Assembly (NCBI GenBank): GCA_013203195.1 | Contig: JABMQM010000612.1 | Span: forward strand, 1-6,168 | Length of the DNA stretch: 6,168 nt | Direction: 5' to 3' | Source of the DNA: Desulfobacteraceae bacterium | GTDB taxonomy: Bacteria; Desulfobacterota; Desulfobacteria; Desulfobacterales; UBA11574 | Shown here: positions 1 through 5,845 of the stretch, one piece after another | Numbering within the stretch: the stretch's first letter is position 1 | How the letters are laid out: the number at the start of each line of letters is the position of its first letter | Translations under genes and position numbers: made by a program | The notes under the pieces: generated by a model | Seen by the model: the letters and a program-made list of their open reading frames with translations, nothing else | What the model was told of the DNA's origin: nothing | Database searches by the model: none

Positions 1-20
1 TTCGATGTTCGATGTTCATC
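1..20. repeat. 7-base tandem repeat, cut by the window edge
   Basis: Two exact copies of TTCGATG are followed by a decayed third (TTCATCT). The array begins at the first base, so its true length is unknown. Short 7-base arrays of this style are, from memory, common between genes in Desulfobacterota and some other environmental bacteria. It lies beyond the end of the DUF1566 gene and codes for nothing visible. Confidence 0.5.
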
Positions 21-88
21 TTTTAAGTAAGCCTTCCACAGTCCATCCAGCGCAAAAAAACAACTTAGCGCTTAGCCCCCCCTTGGCA

Positions 89-110
89 CGCCGTAGCTTC
101 AGCGTAGGCG
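89..110. repeat. Small intergenic hairpin repeat (CGCCGTAGC/GCGTAGGCG type)
   Basis: The arms 89-97 and 102-110 pair through CGCC/GGCG, then TA/TA, then GC/GC, with single-base bulges at 93 and 104 and a TTCA loop. It lies 21 bases past the stop codon of the minus-strand DUF1566 gene. A run of T follows on the minus strand only about 29 bases later (54-60), so it does not have the form of an intrinsic terminator. Similar CTACGC/CTACGGCG motifs recur between genes in many environmental genomes (recollection, not tested here). The rest of 1-130 shows no gene. Confidence 0.35.
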
Positions 111-130
111 GCTGAACGGTTACGCGTTAC

Positions 131-616
131 CTATTTTAGATCGCGTACCGGCAAGGCCCGATAAGCTTTTTTATGTACCATTCGAGCTGAATAATGGTAT
201 CCGCGCTTGAAGTTGAAAAGATAAGCTTGAATCGCTGATGTTTTGGAGGCCCAGACCCACCCGCAACTCAATTTTATATCAGGCACGATCTTGACCCACT
301 GGCCGCAGTCCGTTTCAAATCCCTTATTTTTTTTATCATGCACATACAGGCTTTGCAGCTCCGCCAACGTGGGGAGCCTCCAGTCATCGTACTGGGCCTT
401 AATAGTATAGGGAAAGGTGTATTTGACCCACAGATTTGCCTGGTTCCAGTCTATATCCCCCTGATTGTCGGTTTGTGCCCACATAACACCCAATTGATGA
501 TCCGTCACGGTACCATCGCCGTTATCGACAAATCTATCACCGGCCATTGCCGATGCACTTATGAGCAGCATGCAAATAATCATTACCAAAATATTTGATA
601 ATTTTTCTTTGAACAT
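131..616 (-). CDS. Exported DUF1566 (Lcl C-terminal domain) protein
   Basis: This 161-residue protein is predicted to be secreted. Residues 1-25 form a signal peptide: a KEK start, a hydrophobic stretch at about 9-22, and an AMA-GD cleavage site. The mature part is one DUF1566/Lcl_C domain. Its family hallmarks are DNGDGTVTD at 31-39, a following LGVMW (42-46), DWRLPTLAEL at 78-87, WASKTS at 122-127, FNFKRG at 134-139 and the closing RALPVRD at 153-159. Two cysteines (104 and 118) could form a disulfide in the periplasm. The domain is known from many secreted or surface proteins with a C-type-lectin-like fold, usually of unknown function; no catalytic role can be assigned. The start is supported by GGAGG at 622-626, five bases upstream of ATG. 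It lies 60 bases after the USP gene on the same strand and is probably the last gene of the unit. Confidence 0.85.
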   Translation of the reverse strand: MFKEKLSNILVMIICMLLISASAMAGDRFVDNGDGTVTDHQLGVMWAQTDNQGDIDWNQANLWVKYTFPYTIKAQYDDWRLPTLAELQSLYVHDKKNKGFETDCGQWVKIVPDIKLSCGWVWASKTSAIQAYLFNFKRGYHYSARMVHKKAYRALPVRDLK

Positions 617-676
617 TTTGCCCTCCTCCCAGGAAGCGTATACTCAACAAATATAGACCGCGCAAGTTATAGCGTA

Positions 677-1171
677 TTATGCCAGTCTGATTTTTTTTCT
701 CAACCGTTCGGCATTCTTTTCATCCCGGCACGAGAGAACAGGCACCGGCGAACGGCGGAACAGCTTGTCAGCTACCGATCCGATAAAGACGTGTTCCAAA
801 TCCGTGCGACCCTTAGTCCCTATAACAACCAGGTTGATGTTTTCTTTAACGATAAGCTTCAATAATTCCTCTATGGGGTTGCCCACCTTGACGATTGTCC
901 GGATATTTTCGCGGTTAAAGGAAGACTTTGTCATAAACTTTTCCAGAAGCGCTTGACGCTCTTTGCGGATATCTTCGACATAATGATCGCCGTTCACATC
1001 ATAGCCCATGGATACAATTTTGCCGACGGCGGCGACATCCCTTGAGTTGATTATGCTTGCGATAAGCAGTTGGGCATTAAAGCTTTGGGCAATTTTTACA
1101 GCATAATTGAAGATACCCTCTGAATAGGAAGAAAAAGCGAGAGCTACCAGTATTTTTTTAATATCATCCAT
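677..1171 (-). CDS. Universal stress protein, UspA family, linked to TRAP transporter
   Basis: This is a cytoplasmic single-domain USP of 164 residues, slightly longer than the usual 140-150 because of a charged tail (KNAERLRKKIRLA). It begins with the beta strand KKILVALAFS (5-14). The phosphate-binding signature G-x2-G-x9-G-S is intact: G118, G121, G131, S132, followed by VADKLFRRSPVPVLSC. That signature marks the ATP-binding class. However, the acidic residue normally found near the end of the first strand (as in PTDFS of MJ0577 or VDGS-type proteins), which contacts the adenine nucleotide, aligns with Ala12. Nucleotide binding may therefore be altered. AGGA at 1179-1182 lies seven bases before ATG. 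It follows the TRAP permease by 59 bases, so co-transcription is likely. By analogy with TeaD, a USP that regulates the Halomonas ectoine TRAP transporter, it may modulate the permease; that is inference. Confidence 0.92.
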   Translation of the reverse strand: MDDIKKILVALAFSSYSEGIFNYAVKIAQSFNAQLLIASIINSRDVAAVGKIVSMGYDVNGDHYVEDIRKERQALLEKFMTKSSFNRENIRTIVKVGNPIEELLKLIVKENINLVVIGTKGRTDLEHVFIGSVADKLFRRSPVPVLSCRDEKNAERLRKKIRLA

Positions 1172-1230
1172 GATCTTTTCCTAATTTTTTAATAACAAAA
1201 CACTGCCAATGTGCCAGGGACTATTTTATT

Positions 1231-3303
1231 TTAGGCAGCAGATACAGCCGCAAGTTTCGGAACACGGGCTCTCTGCATAATGTAAAGCAGGCCAAATAAC
1301 GCAAGTCCTATCGGATAGGTCCAGTAACGCTGATTGTGCGCGATGCCAAGCCAGGAGGAAACCGCGTCAGGACGCATCAGTATAAATGTAACACATAGAA
1401 AAAGCGGGAACTCGTAGAACTTGTTGCGGGTCACAAACCAGTTCTGGGTTGCCGAAGCAAAAGCAAAATTGCCCAAACAGGCCATGACAAAAATAAGAAT
1501 TCCCTGGGGCCAGCTGTTGATATTGTGAAGGATCAGGTCGCTGTTGAAAATGAACATGAACGGCAAAATGGCGGTACGGATGTCATACATAAACCCCTGG
1601 ATGCCGGTTGCAATCGGTGGCGACTTGGCAATAGCGGCGGCGGCATAGGCTGCCAACCCCACCGGCGGTGTGTCGTCAGCCAGAATACCGAAATAGAAGC
1701 AGAACAGGTGCGCTGACATCAGGGGGACAACCCAGTCCTGGTTACCTGCAATGGTTACGATAGCCGGTGCTGTCAAGGATGCCATGACAATATAGGTTGC
1801 CGTGGTAGGGAGTCCCATACCGATGATAAGGCTGGCAATAGCGGTAATCACCAGCATCAAGTAGACGTTACCCATGGAGACTACGTCGATGATTTCGGTA
1901 ATGAGTCCGCCAAGTCCAAGCGCCACTACTCCCACAATAATACCCGCGGCGGCGGTGGCCAGAGCCACGGCAACCATATTTCTGGCGCCGCTGGCCAAAG
2001 AGGAAAAAAGGTCGACAATGCTCTGCTTAAACGCGGGACCGAGGGGCTGTTTGTTCAGGTGTGCCTTGACCGGACCCTGCACGAGCATGAGAATCGCCAT
2101 GACCCAGATAGCATGAAAAGCAGCCAGTTCCGGTGAGTGACGCACAACCATAAGCTCATACAGCAGCATACTAATTGGCAGCAGATAATGAGCCCCGCCA
2201 ATCAGGGTTTTGAAAAAGGGCGGGAGCTCAGCGCGCGGCATGCCCTTTAATCCCAATTTAGAGGCCTCGACGTGGGTAATATAGAACAAGGCGGCATAGG
2301 AGGCGAACGCCGGTACGATGGCGGCTTTGACGACCTGTATATAGGGGACATTAACATATTCGGCAATAATAAAAGCAGCGGCACCCATAATGGGCGGGGC
2401 CAGCTGTCCGTCCGTGCTGGCAGCCACTTCAACAGCCGCAGCCTTGGTGGGCGGATAGCCGACTTTTATCATCATGGGGATGGTAAACGTTCCGGTCGTG
2501 ACGATATTGGCAATGCTGGAACCGGATACCATGCCGGTCAGCCCGCTGCCCAAAACTGCGGCCTTGGCCGGTCCGCCTTTAAACCCGCCCAAAAGGCTCA
2601 GTGCCAATTCGATGAAATAACGCCCGCCCCCGGCCTTGTCGAGCATAGCTCCGAAAAGGACAAACAAAAAGACGATGGTTGCCGAGACATCCAAGGGGAT
2701 TCCGTAAATGCCTTCCGTGGACATGGTCATCTGTCCGACGAACCGGTTCATGGAAACCCCTTTAAAGGCGATAATATCCGGCATATAAGGACCGAAGAAT
2801 GCATAGCCGCAAAAAAACATAGCAATGATCGGAAGGGCCGGGCCGATCACCCGTCGAGAGGCCTCAAGCAAAAGCACGGTCATGACCAGCCCGACAACAA
2901 TATCTCTTGTATTGGGCGCACCATATCGCATTGTAATGCCCCCATAATCGAGCATGATATAAATCGCGGAAAGAGCAGCCACAATTGCTATAATATAGTC
3001 AAATATAGGAATCCTGTCAGCGGCGGACAGGAATTTAAGGCCGAAACGCTCTTTTTTAAAAAAGGGATAGTTAAGGAAAACAATCAAAAAGGCAAAACCA
3101 AGGTGGATGGCTCTGATAAAAGTAGAATCGAGAATCAACCAGCTGGCAATGGACAACTGAAAAAAGCTCCAGAGCACCGCTATGGTCGGGATGACCCATT
3201 TGGTAGGACCGCTGGGCTGTCTCCCCAAACCTTCTTCTTCTTCTGCCATTTTTCTTGCGCGTTCAAGGCCGTCATCCTGCTCTTGGATTTCATTCTCGCT
3301 CAT
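1231..3303 (-). CDS. TRAP transporter fused permease (DctQ-like + DctM), TAXI type
   Basis: This inner-membrane protein of 690 residues moves a solute delivered by a periplasmic binding protein, using an ion gradient. After an acidic cytoplasmic tail (about 1-34, with EEEE), hydrophobic segments fill nearly the whole length. The first (about 37-125) correspond to the small DctQ-like part and those from about 132 to 560 to the large DctM part, followed by extra C-terminal helices. DctM landmarks are GGFKGGPAKAAVLGSGLTG with MVSGSS (239-263), QLAPPIMGAAAF (300-311), the second-repeat MGLPTTATY (496-504) and ADDTPPVGLAAYAAA (542-556). Length and order match the fused 4TM/12TM family that works with TAXI proteins. 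I chose ATG at 3303 because AGGTGA (3309-3314) is five bases upstream; the in-frame GTG at 3312 lies inside that Shine-Dalgarno. Its partner is the binding-protein gene upstream; the USP gene follows. Substrate unknown. Confidence 0.95.
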   Translation of the reverse strand: MSENEIQEQDDGLERARKMAEEEEGLGRQPSGPTKWVIPTIAVLWSFFQLSIASWLILDSTFIRAIHLGFAFLIVFLNYPFFKKERFGLKFLSAADRIPIFDYIIAIVAALSAIYIMLDYGGITMRYGAPNTRDIVVGLVMTVLLLEASRRVIGPALPIIAMFFCGYAFFGPYMPDIIAFKGVSMNRFVGQMTMSTEGIYGIPLDVSATIVFLFVLFGAMLDKAGGGRYFIELALSLLGGFKGGPAKAAVLGSGLTGMVSGSSIANIVTTGTFTIPMMIKVGYPPTKAAAVEVAASTDGQLAPPIMGAAAFIIAEYVNVPYIQVVKAAIVPAFASYAALFYITHVEASKLGLKGMPRAELPPFFKTLIGGAHYLLPISMLLYELMVVRHSPELAAFHAIWVMAILMLVQGPVKAHLNKQPLGPAFKQSIVDLFSSLASGARNMVAVALATAAAGIIVGVVALGLGGLITEIIDVVSMGNVYLMLVITAIASLIIGMGLPTTATYIVMASLTAPAIVTIAGNQDWVVPLMSAHLFCFYFGILADDTPPVGLAAYAAAAIAKSPPIATGIQGFMYDIRTAILPFMFIFNSDLILHNINSWPQGILIFVMACLGNFAFASATQNWFVTRNKFYEFPLFLCVTFILMRPDAVSSWLGIAHNQRYWTYPIGLALFGLLYIMQRARVPKLAAVSAA

Positions 3304-3308
3304 GGCTG

Positions 3309-3314
3309 TCACCT
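3309..3314 (-). promoter_or_regulatory. Ribosome binding site that sets the permease start
   Basis: On the minus strand AGGTGA is followed by five bases and ATG (3303-3301). A longer reading from GTG at 3312-3310 would place the start codon within this motif and leave it without its own site. The ATG start, giving 690 residues, is preferred. Confidence 0.65.
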
Positions 3315-3371
3315 AATCTTCTTTTATTTACAGATACTCAAAACCTAACCCGGATAAACCGTAAATATTCT

Positions 3372-3447
3372 TTGCCACAAAGGCACGAAGGCACAAAGAA
3401 TTTATTTAATAATTATTTTCCTTCGTGTCTTAGTGCCTTGGTGGCAA
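3372..3447. repeat. Long imperfect inverted repeat built from 8-base CACRAAGG units
   Basis: Left arm 3372-3400 pairs with 3419-3447. The 29 positions give 24 Watson-Crick pairs, one G-T pair (3391/3428) and four mismatches (at 3379, 3387, 3395 and 3399). Three of the mismatches are exactly eight bases apart, matching the unit CACAAAGG-CACGAAGG-CACAAAG in the left arm. The 18-base loop is pure A/T. TTTGCCACAAA recurs at 3459-3469, and GTGGCAA at 3441-3447 could instead pair perfectly with TTGCCAC at 3460-3466. The element sits between the binding-protein and permease genes and would be transcribed if transcription passes the terminator. CACRAAG-type palindromes occur between genes in many environmental bacteria (recollection). 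Reading frames across it are not genes. No T-run follows on the minus strand, so it is not an intrinsic terminator. Confidence 0.8.
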
Positions 3448-3540
3448 TGAAAAAAAGTTTTGCCACAAAATACATAAAAATTATGACTAAGGTACTAACA
3501 ACGCAACTTCTCAATAATCCCGGGAAAAAGGGCTTCAGGA

Positions 3541-3588
3541 ATAAATAAAAGGCGACGGGCCCGCATTATAAGCACTGGCTCCGCCGCC
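3541..3588 (-). terminator. Intrinsic terminator after the TAXI binding-protein gene
   Basis: On the minus strand a GC-rich stem (3588-3580 with 3559-3551) runs GGCGGCGG, then an A/G pairing, against the complementary CCGTCGCC; it has one internal C-A mismatch at 3555/3584 and may extend inward with a bulge. It is followed at once by TTTTATTTATT (3550-3540). It lies 28 bases beyond the TAXI stop codon. Some read-through would give the downstream permease, USP and DUF1566 genes less transcript than the binding protein, a usual ratio for such transporters. Whether it is complete or partial cannot be read from sequence. Confidence 0.7.
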
Positions 3589-3615
3589 CGATAGTTTTTC
3601 AGGATCCGGTTTAGA

Positions 3616-4599
3616 TTACTTCAGACCGGCTTCCTTGTAGTATTTCATTGCACCGGGATGAATCGGCGCCGACAGACCCTCGAGCATACCTTTTTTAGTT
3701 AAGACCTGGTATGCAGGATGCAGCTTTTTAAAATCCTCGAAGTTATCAAAAACCTCTTTGGTAATAGCGTAAACCACGTTATCAGGCACTTTTGCCGACG
3801 TGACGAATGTGGCCTTGACGCCGAAGGTATCGACGTCCTCTGTATTTACAGCGCCCGGATAATTCTTAATCGGTATAAAAGCTTTGGCATAGTAAGGGTA
3901 TTTTGCCAGCAGTTTCTCAACTCCGGTGATGGAAGCAAAGCGAACCTTTCTTTTACCGGATGTAGCTTCCTTTATCGACCCGTTAGGATGACCCACCGTG
4001 TAAAAGAAAGCATCGATTCTGCCGTCCTGGAGGAGTCCGGCCGATTCTGAAGCCTTAATACCTTCGGCCTGCAAGTCTTTTTTGTAATCTATGCCCACAG
4101 CCTCAAGTGCATCAATGGAATTCTGACGCTGACCGGAACCGGGATTGCCGATGTTTACTTTTTTGCCTTTTAGGTCTTTGATATTTTTGATGCCGGCATC
4201 AACAGCAGCAATCAGGGTGATTGATTCCGGATGGATGCTGAAAACGGCACGCAGATCTTTTTGCGGCTTGCCGGCCCACTCAGAATCAGGAGAGCCGTTA
4301 ATCGCCTGAAACTGGCGGTCGGACTGGACTACACCGAACTCCAGATCGCCGGACATAATGGCATTGACGTTGAACACCGATCCGCCGGTGGATTCAACGG
4401 TACAGCGAATTCCATACTCTTTACGTTTTTTGTTTACGATTTTGGCAATGGCACCGCCGGTGGGATAGTAGACACCGGTAATACCACCGGTCCCAATGGT
4501 GATAAACGTTGTTTTAGCCTGTACGGTCGTCGGGGCAGCGCCCATAAAAAGCGCCATGCCGAACACTAATACAACTCCAAATATCAATATTTTCCTCAT
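3616..4599 (-). CDS. TAXI-family TRAP transporter solute-binding protein
   Basis: This periplasmic receptor of 327 residues captures the substrate and passes it to the TRAP permease. Residues 1-28 are a signal peptide (RK start, hydrophobic 5-22, cleavage after VQA), so the mature protein starts near Lys29. Family hallmarks of TAXI (TRAP-associated extracytoplasmic immunogenic) proteins are TIGTGGITGVYYPTGGAIAK (34-53), a GNPGSGQRQ loop (151-159), DAFFYTVGHPNG (196-207) and the C-terminal PIHPGAMKYYKEAGL (312-326). Length is typical. Characterised members bind glutamate or related dicarboxylates, but ligand cannot be inferred here. Start support is strong: AGGAGG at 4605-4610 lies five bases before ATG. 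The gene has its own candidate promoter about 130 bases upstream and a terminator downstream, which places it in a separately terminated unit ahead of the fused permease gene, its evident partner. Confidence 0.95.
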   Translation of the reverse strand: MRKILIFGVVLVFGMALFMGAAPTTVQAKTTFITIGTGGITGVYYPTGGAIAKIVNKKRKEYGIRCTVESTGGSVFNVNAIMSGDLEFGVVQSDRQFQAINGSPDSEWAGKPQKDLRAVFSIHPESITLIAAVDAGIKNIKDLKGKKVNIGNPGSGQRQNSIDALEAVGIDYKKDLQAEGIKASESAGLLQDGRIDAFFYTVGHPNGSIKEATSGKRKVRFASITGVEKLLAKYPYYAKAFIPIKNYPGAVNTEDVDTFGVKATFVTSAKVPDNVVYAITKEVFDNFEDFKKLHPAYQVLTKKGMLEGLSAPIHPGAMKYYKEAGLK

Positions 4600-4671
4600 C
4601 TGTCCCTCCTTTAATTGGTCTAACTGTTATTGTTAAAAATCTAACACCTTGATTTCTCGGATCTTTGCCTT

Positions 4672-4679
4672 ACCTCCTT
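4672..4679 (-). promoter_or_regulatory. Orphan Shine-Dalgarno-like sequence in the TAXI leader
   Basis: The minus strand reads AAGGAGGT within AAAGGAGGTAAGG, a perfect eight-base match to the complement of the 16S rRNA tail. No ATG, GTG or TTG lies 4-12 bases downstream; the first is GTG about 24 bases away, opening only a four-codon frame. The true ribosome site of the TAXI gene is a second one at 4605-4610. It may be chance, a ribosome standby site, or the remnant of a lost leader peptide. Confidence 0.35.
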
Positions 4680-4713
4680 TCCTTGCAATCCATCTCAAAT
4701 TCTAAATATAGCC

Positions 4714-4740
4714 TAATAAATGAATTCAATACATTTATTA
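4714..4740. promoter_or_regulatory. Candidate operator: perfect 9-base inverted repeat
   Basis: TAATAAATG (4714-4722) and CATTTATTA (4732-4740) are exact inverted copies separated by nine bases, so centres lie 18 bases apart, close to two helical turns. The right half covers the candidate -10 box of the TAXI promoter, a common position for a repressor. The region is AT-rich, so chance occurrence is possible. No regulator gene lies in the window. Confidence 0.35.
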
Positions 4741-4762
4741 ACGAATACTCATAATAAGTCAA
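4734..4762 (-). promoter_or_regulatory. Candidate sigma-70 promoter of the TAXI gene
   Basis: On the minus strand TTGACT (4762-4757, five of six to consensus) and AATAAA (4739-4734, four of six) are spaced by 17 bases. Transcription would start near 4727, giving a leader of about 128 bases that includes an extra Shine-Dalgarno-like site. It is the best -35 match I found upstream of the gene. Confidence 0.4.
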
Positions 4763-4897
4763 GTTCTTAAACGTAACAATTTCATGCAAAATTGGTTTTG
4801 CGACAATAAAAACCCTTTGTCATTCTGATTTTAAAATCCCATGAGATGTTGCATAATTGGAGCCACTATTTATACATATCGAAATTTCTACAACCTA

Positions 4898-4926
4898 TTG
4901 AAAAAATCACTTTTAAAGGTTATAGC
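4898..4926 (+). promoter_or_regulatory. Candidate sigma-70 promoter of the glycosyltransferase gene
   Basis: TTGAAA (4898-4903, five of six) and TATAGC (4921-4926, four of six) are 17 bases apart and would start transcription near 4933, about 64 bases before the glycosyltransferase ATG. The surroundings are very AT-rich, so other boxes are possible. The 4600-4996 gap holds this, the opposing TAXI promoter and no gene. Confidence 0.3.
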
Positions 4927-4949
4927 GGTTTTATATGGAATGTTCAACT

Positions 4950-4970
4950 TTCGTATTTTCGTATTTTCGT
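4950..4970. repeat. 8-base tandem repeat upstream of the glycosyltransferase
   Basis: TTCGTATT occurs twice in a row and a third copy breaks off after TTCGT. It lies in the presumed 5' leader of the glycosyltransferase gene, 26 bases before its ATG. Such a repeat could vary in copy number by slippage, but three short copies are a weak case. Confidence 0.45.
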
Positions 4971-4996
4971 GATAAATTTATTTAAGTATTTAAGAT

Positions 4997-5845
4997 ATGG
5001 GAAACAGAGAAAACCCGCAGGTAAGCGCCATCATCCCGACTTACAATCGGGGTGCGATGCTCAAAGAGGCCGTCGATTCAGTCCTGGCTCAGGATTACCG
5101 GGATTTTGAACTCATTGTTGTCGATGACGGGTCGACTGACTCCACGCCCAAAATTCTAAAGACATACCATAACGATATCACCGTCATCCGCCGGAACAAT
5201 CTGGGAGTTAGCAGTGCCCGCAATGCCGGAATTAAGGCGGCATCAGGACAACTCATCGCTTTTTTAGATTCGGATGATCTCTGGATGCCGCAAAAACTGT
5301 CAAAGCAAATAGAGTTTTTCAATGCAAACCCGGAGGCACTAATTTGCCAGACCGAAGAGATATGGATCAGAAACAGTGTCAGAGTCAATCCTAAAAAGCG
5401 ACACAAAAAAGTGTCAGGAATGATTTTCGAACCCTCGCTGGAGCTGTGCCTGGTAAGCCCGTCGGCAGTAATGATTAAGGGCTCACTTTTTGAAACGGTG
5501 GGATTGTTTGACGAAAGCCTTCCGGCCTGCGAAGACTATGATCTGTGGCTCAGGATAAGCTGCAGGTACCCGATACACCTTATCGATACACCTATGGCTA
5601 TCAAACGTGGCGGGCATGCTGATCAGCTTTCCCGCCTGCCGGGACTCGACAAATTTCGGATACAGTCCCTTAAAAACATCATCGATAGCAATCTGCTGTC
5701 GCCGGTGCAGTACAATGCAGGAGTGAACGCGCTAAATGAAAAATGTGCGATTTATGCGGCCGGCTGCCGCAAACGGGAGCGCCGGGATGAAGCGGCGCAT
5801 TACAAGGAGCTTGCAAAAAAATATGTACTCAAGATCCGCTCTTGA
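4997..5845 (+). CDS. Family 2 glycosyltransferase (GT-A fold)
   Basis: This 282-residue, apparently cytoplasmic enzyme should transfer a sugar from a nucleotide-sugar donor to an unknown acceptor, probably in cell-surface polysaccharide or glycolipid synthesis. The GT2 order is clear: VSAIIPTYNR (9-18) starts the Rossmann-like half, VVDDGSTD (41-48) binds the nucleotide, and GVSSARNAG (70-78) is typical. FLDSDDLW (89-96) carries the metal-binding DxD motif (D91, D93), and CEDYDLWLR (178-186) carries the likely catalytic acidic residue of the ED motif. GGHADQLSR (205-213) follows, and a basic, helical tail ends the protein. There is no transmembrane segment, so any membrane contact would be peripheral. 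The ATG lacks a strong Shine-Dalgarno (only AAG nearby), yet it sits just before the conserved core and no better start is seen. It is divergent from the transporter genes and has no adjacent glycan gene within the window. Confidence 0.93.
   Translation: MGNRENPQVSAIIPTYNRGAMLKEAVDSVLAQDYRDFELIVVDDGSTDSTPKILKTYHNDITVIRRNNLGVSSARNAGIKAASGQLIAFLDSDDLWMPQKLSKQIEFFNANPEALICQTEEIWIRNSVRVNPKKRHKKVSGMIFEPSLELCLVSPSAVMIKGSLFETVGLFDESLPACEDYDLWLRISCRYPIHLIDTPMAIKRGGHADQLSRLPGLDKFRIQSLKNIIDSNLLSPVQYNAGVNALNEKCAIYAAGCRKRERRDEAAHYKELAKKYVLKIRS

Noticed and set aside
54..84. T-run on the minus strand (54-60) as a terminator for the DUF1566 gene
   Set aside because: No stable stem ends directly before it; CTTAGCGCTTAG is mainly a direct repeat, and the nearest hairpin (89-110) is too far away.
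617..676. Possible promoter (TTGCGC, 17 bases, TATACG on the minus strand) before the DUF1566 gene
   Set aside because: Both boxes match only four of six bases and the gap is short, so co-transcription with the USP gene is the simpler view.
2272..3348. Long plus-strand reading frame of 358 codons
   Set aside because: It lies antisense to the permease, whose conserved motifs are unmistakable. Its product is rich in Gly, His, Asp and Arg without any domain, as expected from the complement of membrane-protein codons.
3372..3469. CRISPR-like array from repeated GCCACAAA units
   Set aside because: The units are 8-11 bases with no spacers of constant length and form an inverted repeat; no cas gene is present.
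3255..3548. Plus-strand reading frame of 97 codons between permease and TAXI genes
   Set aside because: It translates the CACRAAGG repeat (RHEGTK-like peptide) and overlaps the permease start. Peptides of this kind are known artefacts of the repeat.
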